Source: an uncultured Caryophanales bacterium
Lineage (GTDB): Bacteria; Bacillota_I; Bacilli_A; RF39; UBA660
Assembly: GCA_946615975.1 (NCBI GenBank)
Contig: CAMOID010000008.1
Coordinates: 1 to 33,590, forward strand
Direction: 5' to 3'
DNA length: 33,590 nt
Shown here in pieces: positions 15,289 through 22,751 of the stretch. A model generated the notes under the pieces. The model was given only the letters and a program-made list of their open reading frames with translations. It searched no databases and was not told where the DNA came from. Both the position numbers and the translations under genes were made by a program. Position 1 is the first letter of the stretch; each line of letters starts with the position of its first letter.

Positions 15289-15969
15289 ATTCTTTTTATT
15301 AATCCTTGAAGCTTTAGATGTTAGAGTTCTTATTTTTTTATTTTCTTCTGTTTCTCTTACTCTACTTAATTTCTTTACTTCTGGTATAGTTTCTAAATTT
15401 CTTTTAACATTATATATTTTCTTTAATTTAAAGATATCCATTAGAATTATTATTAATGCAGGTATTAATATAATTATTAACCATCCATATTTAGAAGCTA
15501 TAAATACCTGTATCTTTCCTAATCCATTTATCTTAAATTTTTGTTTACCTACTATATCATTAAAAGTAATATAACCCGCATCAACATTTTGATTATTATC
15601 ACCTTTTGTTATATATCTTTTTTCACCATCTACTTCAATTATATGATCTATTCTATGGGTTACAGTAAAATTACCAGTATCTATAGAAGAAGAATAAAAT
15701 GTAATTATATCTCCCTCTTTTAATAAATCTTCATTTTTAACTCTAGTATCTACTATAACATCATATACCATGATTGTTGGTTCCATTGATGGAGAAACAA
15801 TTGTAAATAATGATAGTATTGGTTTCTTATGTGATATTTTAGCTATTAAGCTTGAAGCTATATAAAATAATAAGAAACTTGCAACTATAAATAAAACCAC
15901 TAATGCAACATAAGAAAATATTGTACTAATAGTTTGATATAACTTTTTATTATCTTTTTTCTTAGCCAT
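15277..15969 (-). CDS. sipW: Signal peptidase I of SipW (ER) type
   Basis: 230-residue membrane serine protease that removes signal peptides. N-terminal membrane helix (about 16-42), catalytic Ser61 in VSPSMEPT, and at the general-base position a His (TVTHRI, His105) instead of the Lys of ordinary bacterial enzymes, which defines the SipW/ER-like type. GDNN (about 123-126) follows. A second membrane helix (about 165-182) and a basic C-terminal tail. In Bacillus SipW processes TasA and TapA. Here a protein with a SipW-type signal sequence is encoded 230 bases upstream, the expected substrate. Ribosome site AGGAGG. It may be co-transcribed with the small ORF at 16047. Confidence 0.9.
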   Translation of the reverse strand: MAKKKDNKKLYQTISTIFSYVALVVLFIVASFLLFYIASSLIAKISHKKPILSLFTIVSPSMEPTIMVYDVIVDTRVKNEDLLKEGDIITFYSSSIDTGNFTVTHRIDHIIEVDGEKRYITKGDNNQNVDAGYITFNDIVGKQKFKINGLGKIQVFIASKYGWLIIILIPALIIILMDIFKLKKIYNVKRNLETIPEVKKLSRVRETEENKKIRTLTSKASRINKKNKRP

Positions 15970-16017
15970 ATTAGTAGCCTCCTATCTTAAATTATATAGA
16001 TTATCTACTACCTTTTC

Positions 16018-16048
16018 AACAAAACAAACTCTTTAAAGATAAGAGTTT
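16018..16048 (-). terminator. Weak hairpin between small ORF and sipW
   Basis: AAACTCTT (16026-16033) and AAGAGTTT (16041-16048) arms, 7-base loop, followed on the minus strand by TTGTTTTGTTG. The broken T tract suggests partial termination, allowing readthrough into sipW. Confidence 0.45.
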
Positions 16049-16112
16049 ACATAAAAAAGATTAGATCTACTTCTGATAAAATTTCTTTTTGATCCAATAA
16101 TTTTATTTCCAT
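16047..16112 (-). CDS. Candidate 21-residue small ORF upstream of sipW
   Basis: ATG at 16112 to TAA at 16047: MEIKLLDQKEILSEVDLIFFM. A TTGGGG tract lies 8 bases upstream, and a well-spaced promoter (16138-16166) starts about 20 bases before it. The peptide is amphipathic in its first 16 residues with a hydrophobic end. It could be a leader peptide, a small membrane-active protein, or chance. No family recognised. Confidence 0.3.
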   Translation of the reverse strand: MEIKLLDQKEILSEVDLIFFM

Positions 16113-16137
16113 ATAATCAACCCCAAAACAAGTGGGT

Positions 16138-16166
16138 ATTATACACGAATATCCATTTGAGGGCAA
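16138..16166 (-). promoter_or_regulatory. Promoter of small ORF/sipW
   Basis: Minus strand TTGCCC (16161-16166), 17-base spacer, TATAAT (16138-16143). The context AATTTGC matches the two TTGCGA promoters downstream. Confidence 0.6.
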
Positions 16167-16194
16167 ATTAAAAGGAAGAATTTCTTCTTCCTTA
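16166..16194 (-). terminator. Terminator of the TasA-like gene
   Basis: Nine-base arms AAGGAAGAA (16172-16180) and TTCTTCCTT (16185-16193) with a 4-base loop, followed on the minus strand by TTTAATTT. Confidence 0.7.
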
Positions 16195-16199
16195 ATATC

Positions 16200-16760
16200 T
16201 TATTTCTTTTGTCCTACTGTAATAGTAGCATCAAATGTTTTTTCTTCAGCAGTTGCTTCATCACTTACACAGTCAACTTTAACTGCATATGTATGAGTTG
16301 CTCCTGTAGATGTAGGTCCAGCAAATGTTCCAGTTCCTAATACTATAGTTGAAGCTCCTGACTTAATTGCAACAGGTTCAGAAGTAGAAACCATTACTAC
16401 TCCATTATTTGAAGTGTTTGTTGATACTAATGTATATACTAATGCATCATCAGCATATGTATTATTAGTAACTACTAAATCAGCTTCATAATTTAAATTT
16501 GATGATCCAGTTACAACACCTGTAATTGTGAATGACTTTTCACCAACTACATCTCCTGCAGTAAAATTAGCATTTGAAATTTTAGCATTACCATTATATT
16601 CAGTTGATAATGTTCCTCCAGTTACTTCAATTGTCTTAGAAGTGTTTCCTTCCTTCATAGCAATATTGAAGTAAGCAAATGTAGCACCAACAACAGCAAC
16701 AAGTAAAGTTGCAATGCATATAATAGTAAGTAGAATCATATTACCTTTACCATTGTTCAT
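16200..16760 (-). CDS. TasA/camelysin-like protein with SipW-type signal peptide
   Basis: 186-residue exported protein. Signal region: short basic N-terminus, hydrophobic core and GATFAYFN (about 25-32), the typical end of SipW-dependent signal peptides. The mature part is a single beta-rich domain (ISNANFTAGD; KSFTITGVVTGSSNLNYEADLVV), as in TasA/CalY proteins, which polymerise into matrix fibres or act as surface proteins. Start chosen at the ATG at 16760: AAGGAG is 9 bases upstream and a promoter lies at 16795-16823; the longer frame from 16871 starts inside a terminator loop. Encoded next to sipW, its likely processing peptidase. Last residues GQKK; no sorting signal. Confidence 0.82.
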   Translation of the reverse strand: MNNGKGNMILLTIICIATLLVAVVGATFAYFNIAMKEGNTSKTIEVTGGTLSTEYNGNAKISNANFTAGDVVGEKSFTITGVVTGSSNLNYEADLVVTNNTYADDALVYTLVSTNTSNNGVVMVSTSEPVAIKSGASTIVLGTGTFAGPTSTGATHTYAVKVDCVSDEATAEEKTFDATITVGQKK

Positions 16761-16794
16761 ATACCATATCTCCTTCACTACTCTAACTAATTTA

Positions 16795-16823
16795 ATTTTA
16801 TCACTTGTGTTATCAAATATCAA
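16795..16823 (-). promoter_or_regulatory. Promoter of the TasA-like gene
   Basis: Minus strand TTGATA (16818-16823), 17-base spacer, TAAAAT (16795-16800), about 35 bases before the ATG. Confidence 0.6.
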
Positions 16824-16857
16824 TAAAAACGCATAAAAATAGAATAAAAAATGGCAC

Positions 16858-16880
16858 AAAAAAAGCTGCATTTCTGCAAC
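16858..16880 (-). terminator. Terminator downstream of the two-component operon / candidate small RNA
   Basis: Minus strand GTTGCA-GAAA-TGCAGC (16880-16865; GNRA-like tetraloop, one G-U pair) followed by seven T. It lies 174 bases beyond the kinase stop codon. Confidence 0.75.
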
Positions 16881-16993
16881 CTCTTCGATAAAAAAATTTT
16901 ATTATTGAAAAAGGAATCTTTTAATATGTGAGTTTGAGTTTATATGTTTATTTTTATAGGATTTTTTTATATTGCTTCCTTTTTCACATTAAC
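16858..16993 (-). ncRNA. Candidate ~135-nt small RNA or long 3' untranslated region
   Basis: Interval between a promoter-like segment (TATGAT at 16999-17004 preceded by tandem repeats) and the terminator at 16858. It holds no ORF of note. AAAAAGGAA (16908-16916) and TTCCTTTTT (16976-16984) could form a 9-base closing stem. Whether it is made independently or is just the tail of the kinase mRNA cannot be told from the sequence. Confidence 0.35.
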
Positions 16994-17018
16994 ATATTAT
17001 CATACTATCTGTATAGAA

Positions 17019-17040
17019 ATGTGAAAATTATGTGAAAATT
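17019..17040. promoter_or_regulatory. Perfect tandem 11-bp repeat, OmpR/PhoB-type operator
   Basis: ATGTGAAAATT occurs twice back to back (17019-17029, 17030-17040); the next 11-mer, CGTTCACAATT, keeps the AATT end. On the minus strand it reads TTCACA-N5-TTCACA, i.e. an 11-base period as in PhoB/PhoP-family boxes. It lies 14 bases upstream of a TATGAT -10-like element, the place of an activator box. A single TGTGAAAA half-site also lies in the leader of the response regulator gene (19114-19121). Confidence 0.6.
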
Positions 17041-17053
17041 CGTTCACAATTGC

Positions 17054-18427
17054 CTATTTTTTACATTTATCCAACACAAATGAGAAAACTGTACCGTTTT
17101 TTTCATCTGATTCTACACCATATTTGATACCATGAAGATCAAATACATCTTTTACAATAGATAATCCTATACCAGATCCTATAGTATTTCTCTTATGATT
17201 CTTTTCTTTTGTATAATATCTTGTCCATACTAATGGTATTTCTTCTTTTTTTATTGGTTTACCATAGTTTTTAATTTTAACTGTAATAATATCTTTTCTT
17301 AATTTAACATCTATATCTACTCTTTTATCTTCTCCAGAATGTTCTATAGAATTATTAATTAAATTATAGAATACTTGATCTAATCTCTTTCTATCTGCTT
17401 CTACGGTAAGCTCTTTATCTGGAAGATTTAAATTAATAATATATCCATCTTTTTCTTTAATTAGATCATATCTTTTCATTACTTCATTTATTTCATCTCT
17501 TAAGTCATATTTAGTCTTGTTTAATGAAGCTTTTTTAGCATCTATCTTAGACATTTCTACTAAATCATTTACTAATCCGTTTAATCTATCTGATTCATCA
17601 ATTATTACAGATAAATCTTTATTTCTTTTTTCATCATTTTTATATGATATATCTCTTATCTTTTCTGCATATGCTTTAATCATTGTTAAAGGTGTTTTAA
17701 GATCATGAGATACATTTGCTAATAAATCTCTTCTTAATTCATCAGTTTGCTTCATTTCACTTGCTGCAACTGATAATACATTTGATAATTCAGTTAATTC
17801 ACATACATTGCTATCATCAAATTTTATATCATAATTACCTTTAGCCATTTCTCCAGCTTTATTAGTAATACTTAAAATTGGTTTATTAAATTGTTTAGAT
17901 ATAAATATTGCTAATATTACCGCTAAAGCAATAATAAATATAGAAATATATATCATTTGATTTTCTAGTAATTTAGTAGCTATTGATAAATCTTCAAGAG
18001 TTGTATTAAAAAATACATATTTTTCATTACCTAAATCAACAGCATATATTATAGCTTTAGCTCCATCTGGACCTTGTAATTTAATAAATTGTTGATGATT
18101 TTTAAATATATCAAATTTTATATTATTTATATTTTTATTTTCTAATATACAGTTTTTATTTCTTGTATTATAGTTTGTTATTTCTTTTCCAGATATATAT
18201 TGAGCACATATATTATTATCATACGCTAATGATTCTAATGTTTCATCAATTTCTTCAAGAGGTGTATTTTTTATTTTTTCTGCAGAGTCTGTTATTGTAT
18301 GAATTTGATATTTCTCATAGTTTATATGAAAAAAATGTACTTGAAAGAACCATAGTAAAGTAATAATTGTTAAGGCAAAAGATACGAATGTTATTAATGT
18401 TCTACCTGTTAAACTATGTTGTTTCAT
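17054..18427 (-). CDS. Membrane sensor histidine kinase
   Basis: 457-residue kinase of the two-component system. Membrane helix (about 10-32), extracytoplasmic sensor part (about 35-155, three Cys), second membrane helix (about 158-178), HAMP linker (about 179-230), HisKA with phosphorylated His241 in ANVSHDLKTPL, then HATPase with N box FYNLINNSIEHS and G box TIGSGIGLSIVKDV. Start placed at the ATG at 18427; the in-frame TTG at 18433 has no advantage. Overlaps the response regulator gene by 14 bases. The sensed signal is not apparent. PhoR-like by architecture, and the nearby tandem repeat looks PhoP-box-like, but equating it with phosphate sensing would be speculation. Confidence 0.9.
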   Translation of the reverse strand: MKQHSLTGRTLITFVSFALTIITLLWFFQVHFFHINYEKYQIHTITDSAEKIKNTPLEEIDETLESLAYDNNICAQYISGKEITNYNTRNKNCILENKNINNIKFDIFKNHQQFIKLQGPDGAKAIIYAVDLGNEKYVFFNTTLEDLSIATKLLENQMIYISIFIIALAVILAIFISKQFNKPILSITNKAGEMAKGNYDIKFDDSNVCELTELSNVLSVAASEMKQTDELRRDLLANVSHDLKTPLTMIKAYAEKIRDISYKNDEKRNKDLSVIIDESDRLNGLVNDLVEMSKIDAKKASLNKTKYDLRDEINEVMKRYDLIKEKDGYIINLNLPDKELTVEADRKRLDQVFYNLINNSIEHSGEDKRVDIDVKLRKDIITVKIKNYGKPIKKEEIPLVWTRYYTKEKNHKRNTIGSGIGLSIVKDVFDLHGIKYGVESDEKNGTVFSFVLDKCKK

Positions 18428-19076
18428 ATACAAATTTATAACCTATTTTTCTAACAGTTTTTATAGATTCACTGTATTTACCAAGTTTTTTTCTTAATAA
18501 TTTAATATGAGCATCTATAGTTCTATCATCAGCTTCATATTCATATCCAAATATACATTCAATTATCTTTTCTCTTGATAAAGCAACTCCTTGATTATTT
18601 AAGAATAAAGATAACAAATCAAATTGAGTACTTGTTACTTCTACTTCTTCTCCATCAATAGTAACTGTATGAGATTTATTATTTAATACAATATTACCTA
18701 CTGTTAGTACTTCTCCACCAACAGTTCTCTTAGTATGTGCTTTGATACGTGCCATTAATTCTTTTGGACTAAATGGTTTAGTTACATAGTCATCTATTCC
18801 TAAATCAAAGCCTTTTAATTTATCTACTTCATCTACTCTTGCAGATAACATTATAACTGGTGTATCACATATTTCTCTTATACCTTTTACACATGTATAT
18901 CCATCCATATTAGGCATCATGATATCCATGATAATAAGATCATATTTGTTTTCTTCTACTTTTTCTAAAGCTTCAGAACCATCACATGCTAAATCACACG
19001 TATAACCTTCTATATCTGCATAATCTTTAATTAAATCTCTTATTAACTCTTCATCATCGCATATTAATAATCGCAT
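18414..19076 (-). CDS. OmpR/PhoB-family response regulator
   Basis: 220 residues. Receiver domain with acidic pocket (Asp7/Asp8), phospho-acceptor Asp51 in IIMDIMMP and Lys100 in YVTKPF; C-terminal winged helix (about 128-218) with the transactivation/recognition segment DDRTIDAHIKLLRKKLG and KTVRKIGYKF. Ribosome site AGAGGTGAT. Cotranscribed with the kinase. Regulators of this family bind direct repeats with 11-base period; such a repeat is found just past the kinase gene, and a single half-site lies in this gene's own leader, consistent with autoregulation and control of the adjacent TasA-like region. Confidence 0.93.
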   Translation of the reverse strand: MRLLICDDEELIRDLIKDYADIEGYTCDLACDGSEALEKVEENKYDLIIMDIMMPNMDGYTCVKGIREICDTPVIMLSARVDEVDKLKGFDLGIDDYVTKPFSPKELMARIKAHTKRTVGGEVLTVGNIVLNNKSHTVTIDGEEVEVTSTQFDLLSLFLNNQGVALSREKIIECIFGYEYEADDRTIDAHIKLLRKKLGKYSESIKTVRKIGYKFVYETT

Positions 19077-19120
19077 AACATCACCTCTTACATGTTTTAT
19101 ATTACTTTATTTTTGTGAAA

Positions 19121-19153
19121 AATAAAAGAAAAAAGAAGAATATTTTTTATTCT
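19121..19153 (-). terminator. Terminator of the YebC-family gene
   Basis: AGAATA (19137-19142) and TATTCT (19148-19153) stem with 5-base loop, followed on the minus strand by TTCTTTTTTCTTTTATTTTT. Short stem, long T tract. Confidence 0.55.
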
Positions 19154-19866
19154 CCTAAATCTACGTTATGATAAATATTTGTAATATCATCAATATTTTC
19201 AAATTTATCTAAAGCCATTTTGAATTGTTCTAATTCTTCGCCTTCAAGTTTAATTTTTTCTTTTGGATACCAACCAATTTCATCAATTGTATATTCTACT
19301 CCAGGTACTACAGTTTCAACTACTTCTTTTACTCTAGAATCATCTTTTGGATTACATGTAATTAATACTTCACCATCTTCTGATTCTAAATCAATTATTT
19401 CAATACCTGCATCTAATAATGCTAACATGATATCATCACCTGAATCAGATTTAAATCCAATTAATGATTCATGATCATAGTTATATGAAACTGAATTTGT
19501 TACACCCATACTTTTATTTATTTTATTAAATACTTCTCTAACATATGCAACTGTTCTATTAACATTGTCAGTTAATGTAGTTAATATAAATGTACTTTGT
19601 CCAGGACCAAATCCTTCATATGTATTTTCAATATAGTTAGTATCATCGTTTCCTTTAGCTTTATCAATAGCTCTATTGATAATATCCATTGGAACTGATT
19701 GATGTTTATATTTATCTACTACTCTTCTTAAAGTTACATTAGTTTCAATTTCTGGATTACCTTTTGCAGCTAAATAGATTTCTTTTGCACATGTAGAATA
19801 TAATTTAGCTTTAATAGCTCCATTTTTTTGTATACTTGCTTTTCTTACTTCGTAAGCTCTACCCAT
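19147..19866 (-). CDS. yebC: YebC/TACO1-family protein
   Basis: 239 residues, normal for the family. N-terminal helical domain MGRAYEVRKAS... (starting with the MGR typical of the group), VDKYKHQSVPMDIINRAIDKAKG (about 51-73) and YEGFGPGQSTFILTTLTDN (about 83-101), then two alpha/beta domains. Long annotated as transcriptional regulators (PmpR, YebC); more recent work assigns YebC/TACO1 proteins to ribosomes, helping translation through proline-rich stretches. Independent transcript with its own promoter and terminator. Ribosome site AAAGAGGG. Confidence 0.88.
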   Translation of the reverse strand: MGRAYEVRKASIQKNGAIKAKLYSTCAKEIYLAAKGNPEIETNVTLRRVVDKYKHQSVPMDIINRAIDKAKGNDDTNYIENTYEGFGPGQSTFILTTLTDNVNRTVAYVREVFNKINKSMGVTNSVSYNYDHESLIGFKSDSGDDIMLALLDAGIEIIDLESEDGEVLITCNPKDDSRVKEVVETVVPGVEYTIDEIGWYPKEKIKLEGEELEQFKMALDKFENIDDITNIYHNVDLGE

Positions 19867-19890
19867 AGGTATTACCCTCTTTCCTTTAAT

Positions 19891-19920
19891 ATCTTAATAT
19901 ATTTGTTGTAATCTAGTCAA
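19891..19920 (-). promoter_or_regulatory. Promoter of yebC
   Basis: Minus strand TTGACT (19915-19920), 18-base spacer, TAAGAT (19891-19896). Starts right after the T run of the previous terminator. Confidence 0.6.
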
Positions 19921-19948
19921 TAAAAAAGATTTACTCAATAGTAAATCT
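19921..19948 (-). terminator. Terminator of the ClpX-like gene
   Basis: AGATTTACT (19927-19935), CAAT loop, AGTAAATCT (19940-19948), followed on the minus strand by six T. Overlaps the last codons. Confidence 0.8.
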
Positions 19949-21415
19949 TCTATTATTTTTAACTGTATCTGCAGTAAGCTTTAATACTCTAGGTTTATCT
20001 CCTTCTTGATTTCTTAAAGCTAATAATTCACGATCACATTTCTTAAGTGATGATGCTATAGTTTTCTTTAAACTTCTTCCACCAGTTTTTTTCTTAATTG
20101 CTTCTTCTATAATAGCATCTAGATAAGTATCATCCCATGTTAATTCAGTATTAAATTGAGTTAAAAATCTATTTGCTTTTAATAGTAAGAAACTATTTTT
20201 TGATTCAGTTAAGATTCTTCTTAAATCATCTCTAGTTAATTCCTTATAAACAAGTGGATCATCAAATCTACCAATTAATTCAGCTAACATACCAAATTTA
20301 ACTAATTCTTCTGTTGTTACACTTAATAAATCTGTAGTTTCATCTTTTTTCTCACCAGTAGTAAAGCCTAATGGTTGAGATGCTTTCTTTTTCTTATCAA
20401 ATATATCTGGGAAAGCTCCACATGCTGCTATAGTCATGAATGATGTATCTAATTCAACTGATTTACCACCATTCTTTTCTAAACTAACTGTATATTTATG
20501 TCCATCTAATACTTTTAATAAAGCATTTTGTACTTGTTCATCTTTAACATCTGATCCACGTTTAGCTAATTTATCAAATTCATCAAACACCAAAATTGAT
20601 TTTTCTGCTTTTTCTCTATCTCCACCAGAATTAATATAAACTTTCTTTAAAACATCTTCTATATCTTTACCAACATATCCTGCAGCAGTTAATGAAGTAC
20701 AATCATATATTGTAAGTGGTACTCCTAAATATTGAGATATAAGATTATATGTTTCTGATTTACCAGATCCTGTAGGTCCAACTGATAATAAAGCTTCTAC
20801 TTGACTAGGATCTTTAGCTGAATAATTCATTGCAATAGTTGTACAAATATCTTCAATAATATCATCATTTTCAAATATTCTTTCTTTTAAGTATTTTTCC
20901 ATTGCAAAGTTATCTATGTGTGTTAAATCAATTTCTCCACTTGGTGAAGTTATAACATTTGGTAATACTTTACCTTGAGGCGTTGTATATGATACTCCTG
21001 ATTCTTTAGTTGCTACTTGTTGTTCTACAAAAATATCTCCCATAAAATTATCTAATTCATCAGATACTACTTGAACATATCCATCTTCGTTTATTGCAAG
21101 TATTACTCTTTTTTTAACATCTGTATAATAGTCAACCGCTAACATGGTTAAATTAGTAGCATTATAAATATTTTGTAATTCACTTATTGGTCTAGCAAAT
21201 ACATAGAATGTTTTTAATTCAGGATTAGTTAATGATTTAGCATCTTCTATATTAGGTAATGCTGGAGAATTATCTTCTGGATAAAATTTATCATCTTCTA
21301 CTCTACCAAATGAAATTGAATTTGGGATTAAAGTATAAGTATTATTTCCATTATCAATTCTTTCACATAAAATAGCTGCCATATCATTTGGTGCTGAAAA
21401 ACCTAGATTAGCCAT
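19931..21415 (-). CDS. ClpX-like AAA+ ATPase without the zinc-binding domain
   Basis: 494-residue ATPase whose C-terminal two thirds (about 165-494) follow ClpX: Walker A GPTGSGKSE (213-221), pore loop GYVGKD (246-251), Walker B ILVFDEFDKL (274-283), a ClpP-docking-type loop with LGF (349-351, position of IGF in ClpX), IGRF (381-384) and sensor II TGGRSLKKTI. The N-terminal 165 residues have no C4 zinc finger and match no domain I know; they contain a beta-rich segment (YTLIPNSISFGRVED; TFYVFARPISEL). Start set at the ATG at 21415 after AAAGG; the TTG at 21469 falls in the -35 box. The retained LGF loop suggests partnership with ClpP; the new N-domain suggests a different substrate or adaptor set. 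Transcribed alone. Confidence 0.82.
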   Translation of the reverse strand: MANLGFSAPNDMAAILCERIDNGNNTYTLIPNSISFGRVEDDKFYPEDNSPALPNIEDAKSLTNPELKTFYVFARPISELQNIYNATNLTMLAVDYYTDVKKRVILAINEDGYVQVVSDELDNFMGDIFVEQQVATKESGVSYTTPQGKVLPNVITSPSGEIDLTHIDNFAMEKYLKERIFENDDIIEDICTTIAMNYSAKDPSQVEALLSVGPTGSGKSETYNLISQYLGVPLTIYDCTSLTAAGYVGKDIEDVLKKVYINSGGDREKAEKSILVFDEFDKLAKRGSDVKDEQVQNALLKVLDGHKYTVSLEKNGGKSVELDTSFMTIAACGAFPDIFDKKKKASQPLGFTTGEKKDETTDLLSVTTEELVKFGMLAELIGRFDDPLVYKELTRDDLRRILTESKNSFLLLKANRFLTQFNTELTWDDTYLDAIIEEAIKKKTGGRSLKKTIASSLKKCDRELLALRNQEGDKPRVLKLTADTVKNNRRFTIE

Positions 21416-21440
21416 ATTACCACAACCTTTATGACTAATT

Positions 21441-21469
21441 ATATTACTATTTTTATAAGATTTATTCAA
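21441..21469 (-). promoter_or_regulatory. Promoter of the ClpX-like gene
   Basis: Minus strand TTGAAT (21464-21469), 17-base spacer, TAATAT (21441-21446), 25 bases before the ATG. An overlapping TATAAT at 20-base spacing is an alternative -10. Confidence 0.5.
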
Positions 21470-21470
21470 T

Positions 21471-21496
21471 AAAAAAAGAGAAATAATTCTCTTTTT
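21471..21496 (-). terminator. Terminator of the arylsulfotransferase-like gene
   Basis: AAAGAGAA (21475-21482) and TTCTCTTT (21487-21494) arms with a 4-base loop and a T run on the minus strand. Confidence 0.75.
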
Positions 21497-22662
21497 TATT
21501 TACTTAATATAGTATTTAATGTGTAATACTTATTTGCTACTTTAGCATATACAGAATATTCACCATTATCTGGTAATTTAATTATTCTTGTATCATCAAC
21601 ATTATATGTATAAACATTACCTTTTTGATTAATTAATAATAACATAACATCTTGATTGCCTTTAAAGTCATATGTTAAATATCTACCATTTATAGAAAGT
21701 ACATATGGAAGATTAAATTCACTTGAATTTTCTAACATTAATGCTAATTCATCAACTGATGTTACTCCTGTTTCAGTAGTTGGATTATTATCAACAACTG
21801 GTGTAACTTTATAATTTTCTATATTATCTTGATATACATTATGATTTATAGCAATATAATCAATATTAGCTAAATTAACATTTGATTTAGTAATTAAATC
21901 AGATGTATCGGTAGATATAGAAATAATCTTTCCTAAATAATCTAATTCTATTTTTAATTCAGGAATATCATTATTCTTTGTATATTTTGAATTATAACCA
22001 ACATATACTGAATTAGTATGTAATAAAGCACCTGTAATATAATCTAAATTAAAATAGAAAGTTAAATTACCTTTAGGATCAAATCCTCTTAATTTAGATT
22101 CTACATTATTTCTATCTCCTACTAAGAATGTGAATTGAGATCCATCCATTGAATTCTTTAAATCATATTCTTCAGTATAATCATTATATAATTCTGTTTT
22201 AATAGCAAAAGTTCTTGTTGTACCATTTTCAAAGTCTAATCTTACTATATTGTCTCTGTTATTTTCTAAACCATATATTGGTATTATATGTTCTTTAGAA
22301 GCTTTTACTGTAGACATATATCCATCATTAATATAAACATCTACTTCTAATTCATCTTCTGTATAAAAGAAGATTAAAGCACTAAGTGGATTAATTTTAT
22401 ATGGATTCTTAAGTATTAATGGATCATTCATATCATATTTTTTAATATTAGATATAATTCCATCAATAATATTATCACAATCCATTTGTTTATTTAGTAT
22501 ATCTGATAGTTCATTTTCTAATACAATACTATCATTATTAAAGTATTTTTTTGTACCTGAATCAAAGTTTGTTACTGAACTAACAATAAATGAAATACAT
22601 ACTACTATCACTAATAAAAATGTAATACCAAAGCCTATACTATTTCTGATATTCATCTTCAT
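21496..22662 (-). CDS. Shortened arylsulfotransferase-like membrane-anchored protein
   Basis: 388 residues (386 from the ATG at 22656). N-terminal membrane anchor (about 8-30), helical linker, then an Ig-like domain that resembles the N-terminal domain of arylsulfate sulfotransferases (ASST_N): NPYKINPLSALIFFYTED ... HIIPIYGLENNRDNIVRLDF (about 85-155). A short stretch reminiscent of the first propeller strands follows (LRGFDPKGNLTFYFNLDY), then a C-terminal beta segment (DVMLLLINQKGNVYTYNVDD ... GEYSVYAKVANKYYTLNTIL). The catalytic six-bladed propeller of about 300 residues is not there. Thus probably a non-enzymatic surface or periplasm-side protein derived from that family. Own promoter and terminator. 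Family link is from memory and moderately sure. Confidence 0.55.
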   Translation of the reverse strand: MKMNIRNSIGFGITFLLVIVVCISFIVSSVTNFDSGTKKYFNNDSIVLENELSDILNKQMDCDNIIDGIISNIKKYDMNDPLILKNPYKINPLSALIFFYTEDELEVDVYINDGYMSTVKASKEHIIPIYGLENNRDNIVRLDFENGTTRTFAIKTELYNDYTEEYDLKNSMDGSQFTFLVGDRNNVESKLRGFDPKGNLTFYFNLDYITGALLHTNSVYVGYNSKYTKNNDIPELKIELDYLGKIISISTDTSDLITKSNVNLANIDYIAINHNVYQDNIENYKVTPVVDNNPTTETGVTSVDELALMLENSSEFNLPYVLSINGRYLTYDFKGNQDVMLLLINQKGNVYTYNVDDTRIIKLPDNGEYSVYAKVANKYYTLNTILSK

Positions 22663-22687
22663 AAATCCACTTCCTATTCTATATATA

Positions 22688-22716
22688 ATTATATATTAGA
22701 TATTTATAATTGTAAA
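22688..22716 (-). promoter_or_regulatory. Promoter of the arylsulfotransferase-like gene
   Basis: Minus strand TTTACA (22711-22716), 17-base spacer, TATAAT (22688-22693), about 25 bases before the ATG, right after the terminator of the structured RNA. Confidence 0.65.
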
Positions 22717-22721
22717 CAATC

Positions 22722-22751
22722 AAAAAGACGATAGCCTGATAAACTATCGCC
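22722..22751 (-). terminator. Terminator ending the structured RNA
   Basis: Minus strand GGCGATAG (22751-22744) and CTATCGTC (22734-22727), 8 pairs including one G-U, 9-base loop, followed by five T. Confidence 0.8.

Noticed and set aside
16200-16871. Longer frame of the TasA-like gene starting at 16871 with a possible AGAGG site
   Set aside because: Its ATG is in the loop of a terminator, and a good promoter (16795-16823) and AAGGAG site serve the ATG at 16760, which also gives a normal signal peptide.
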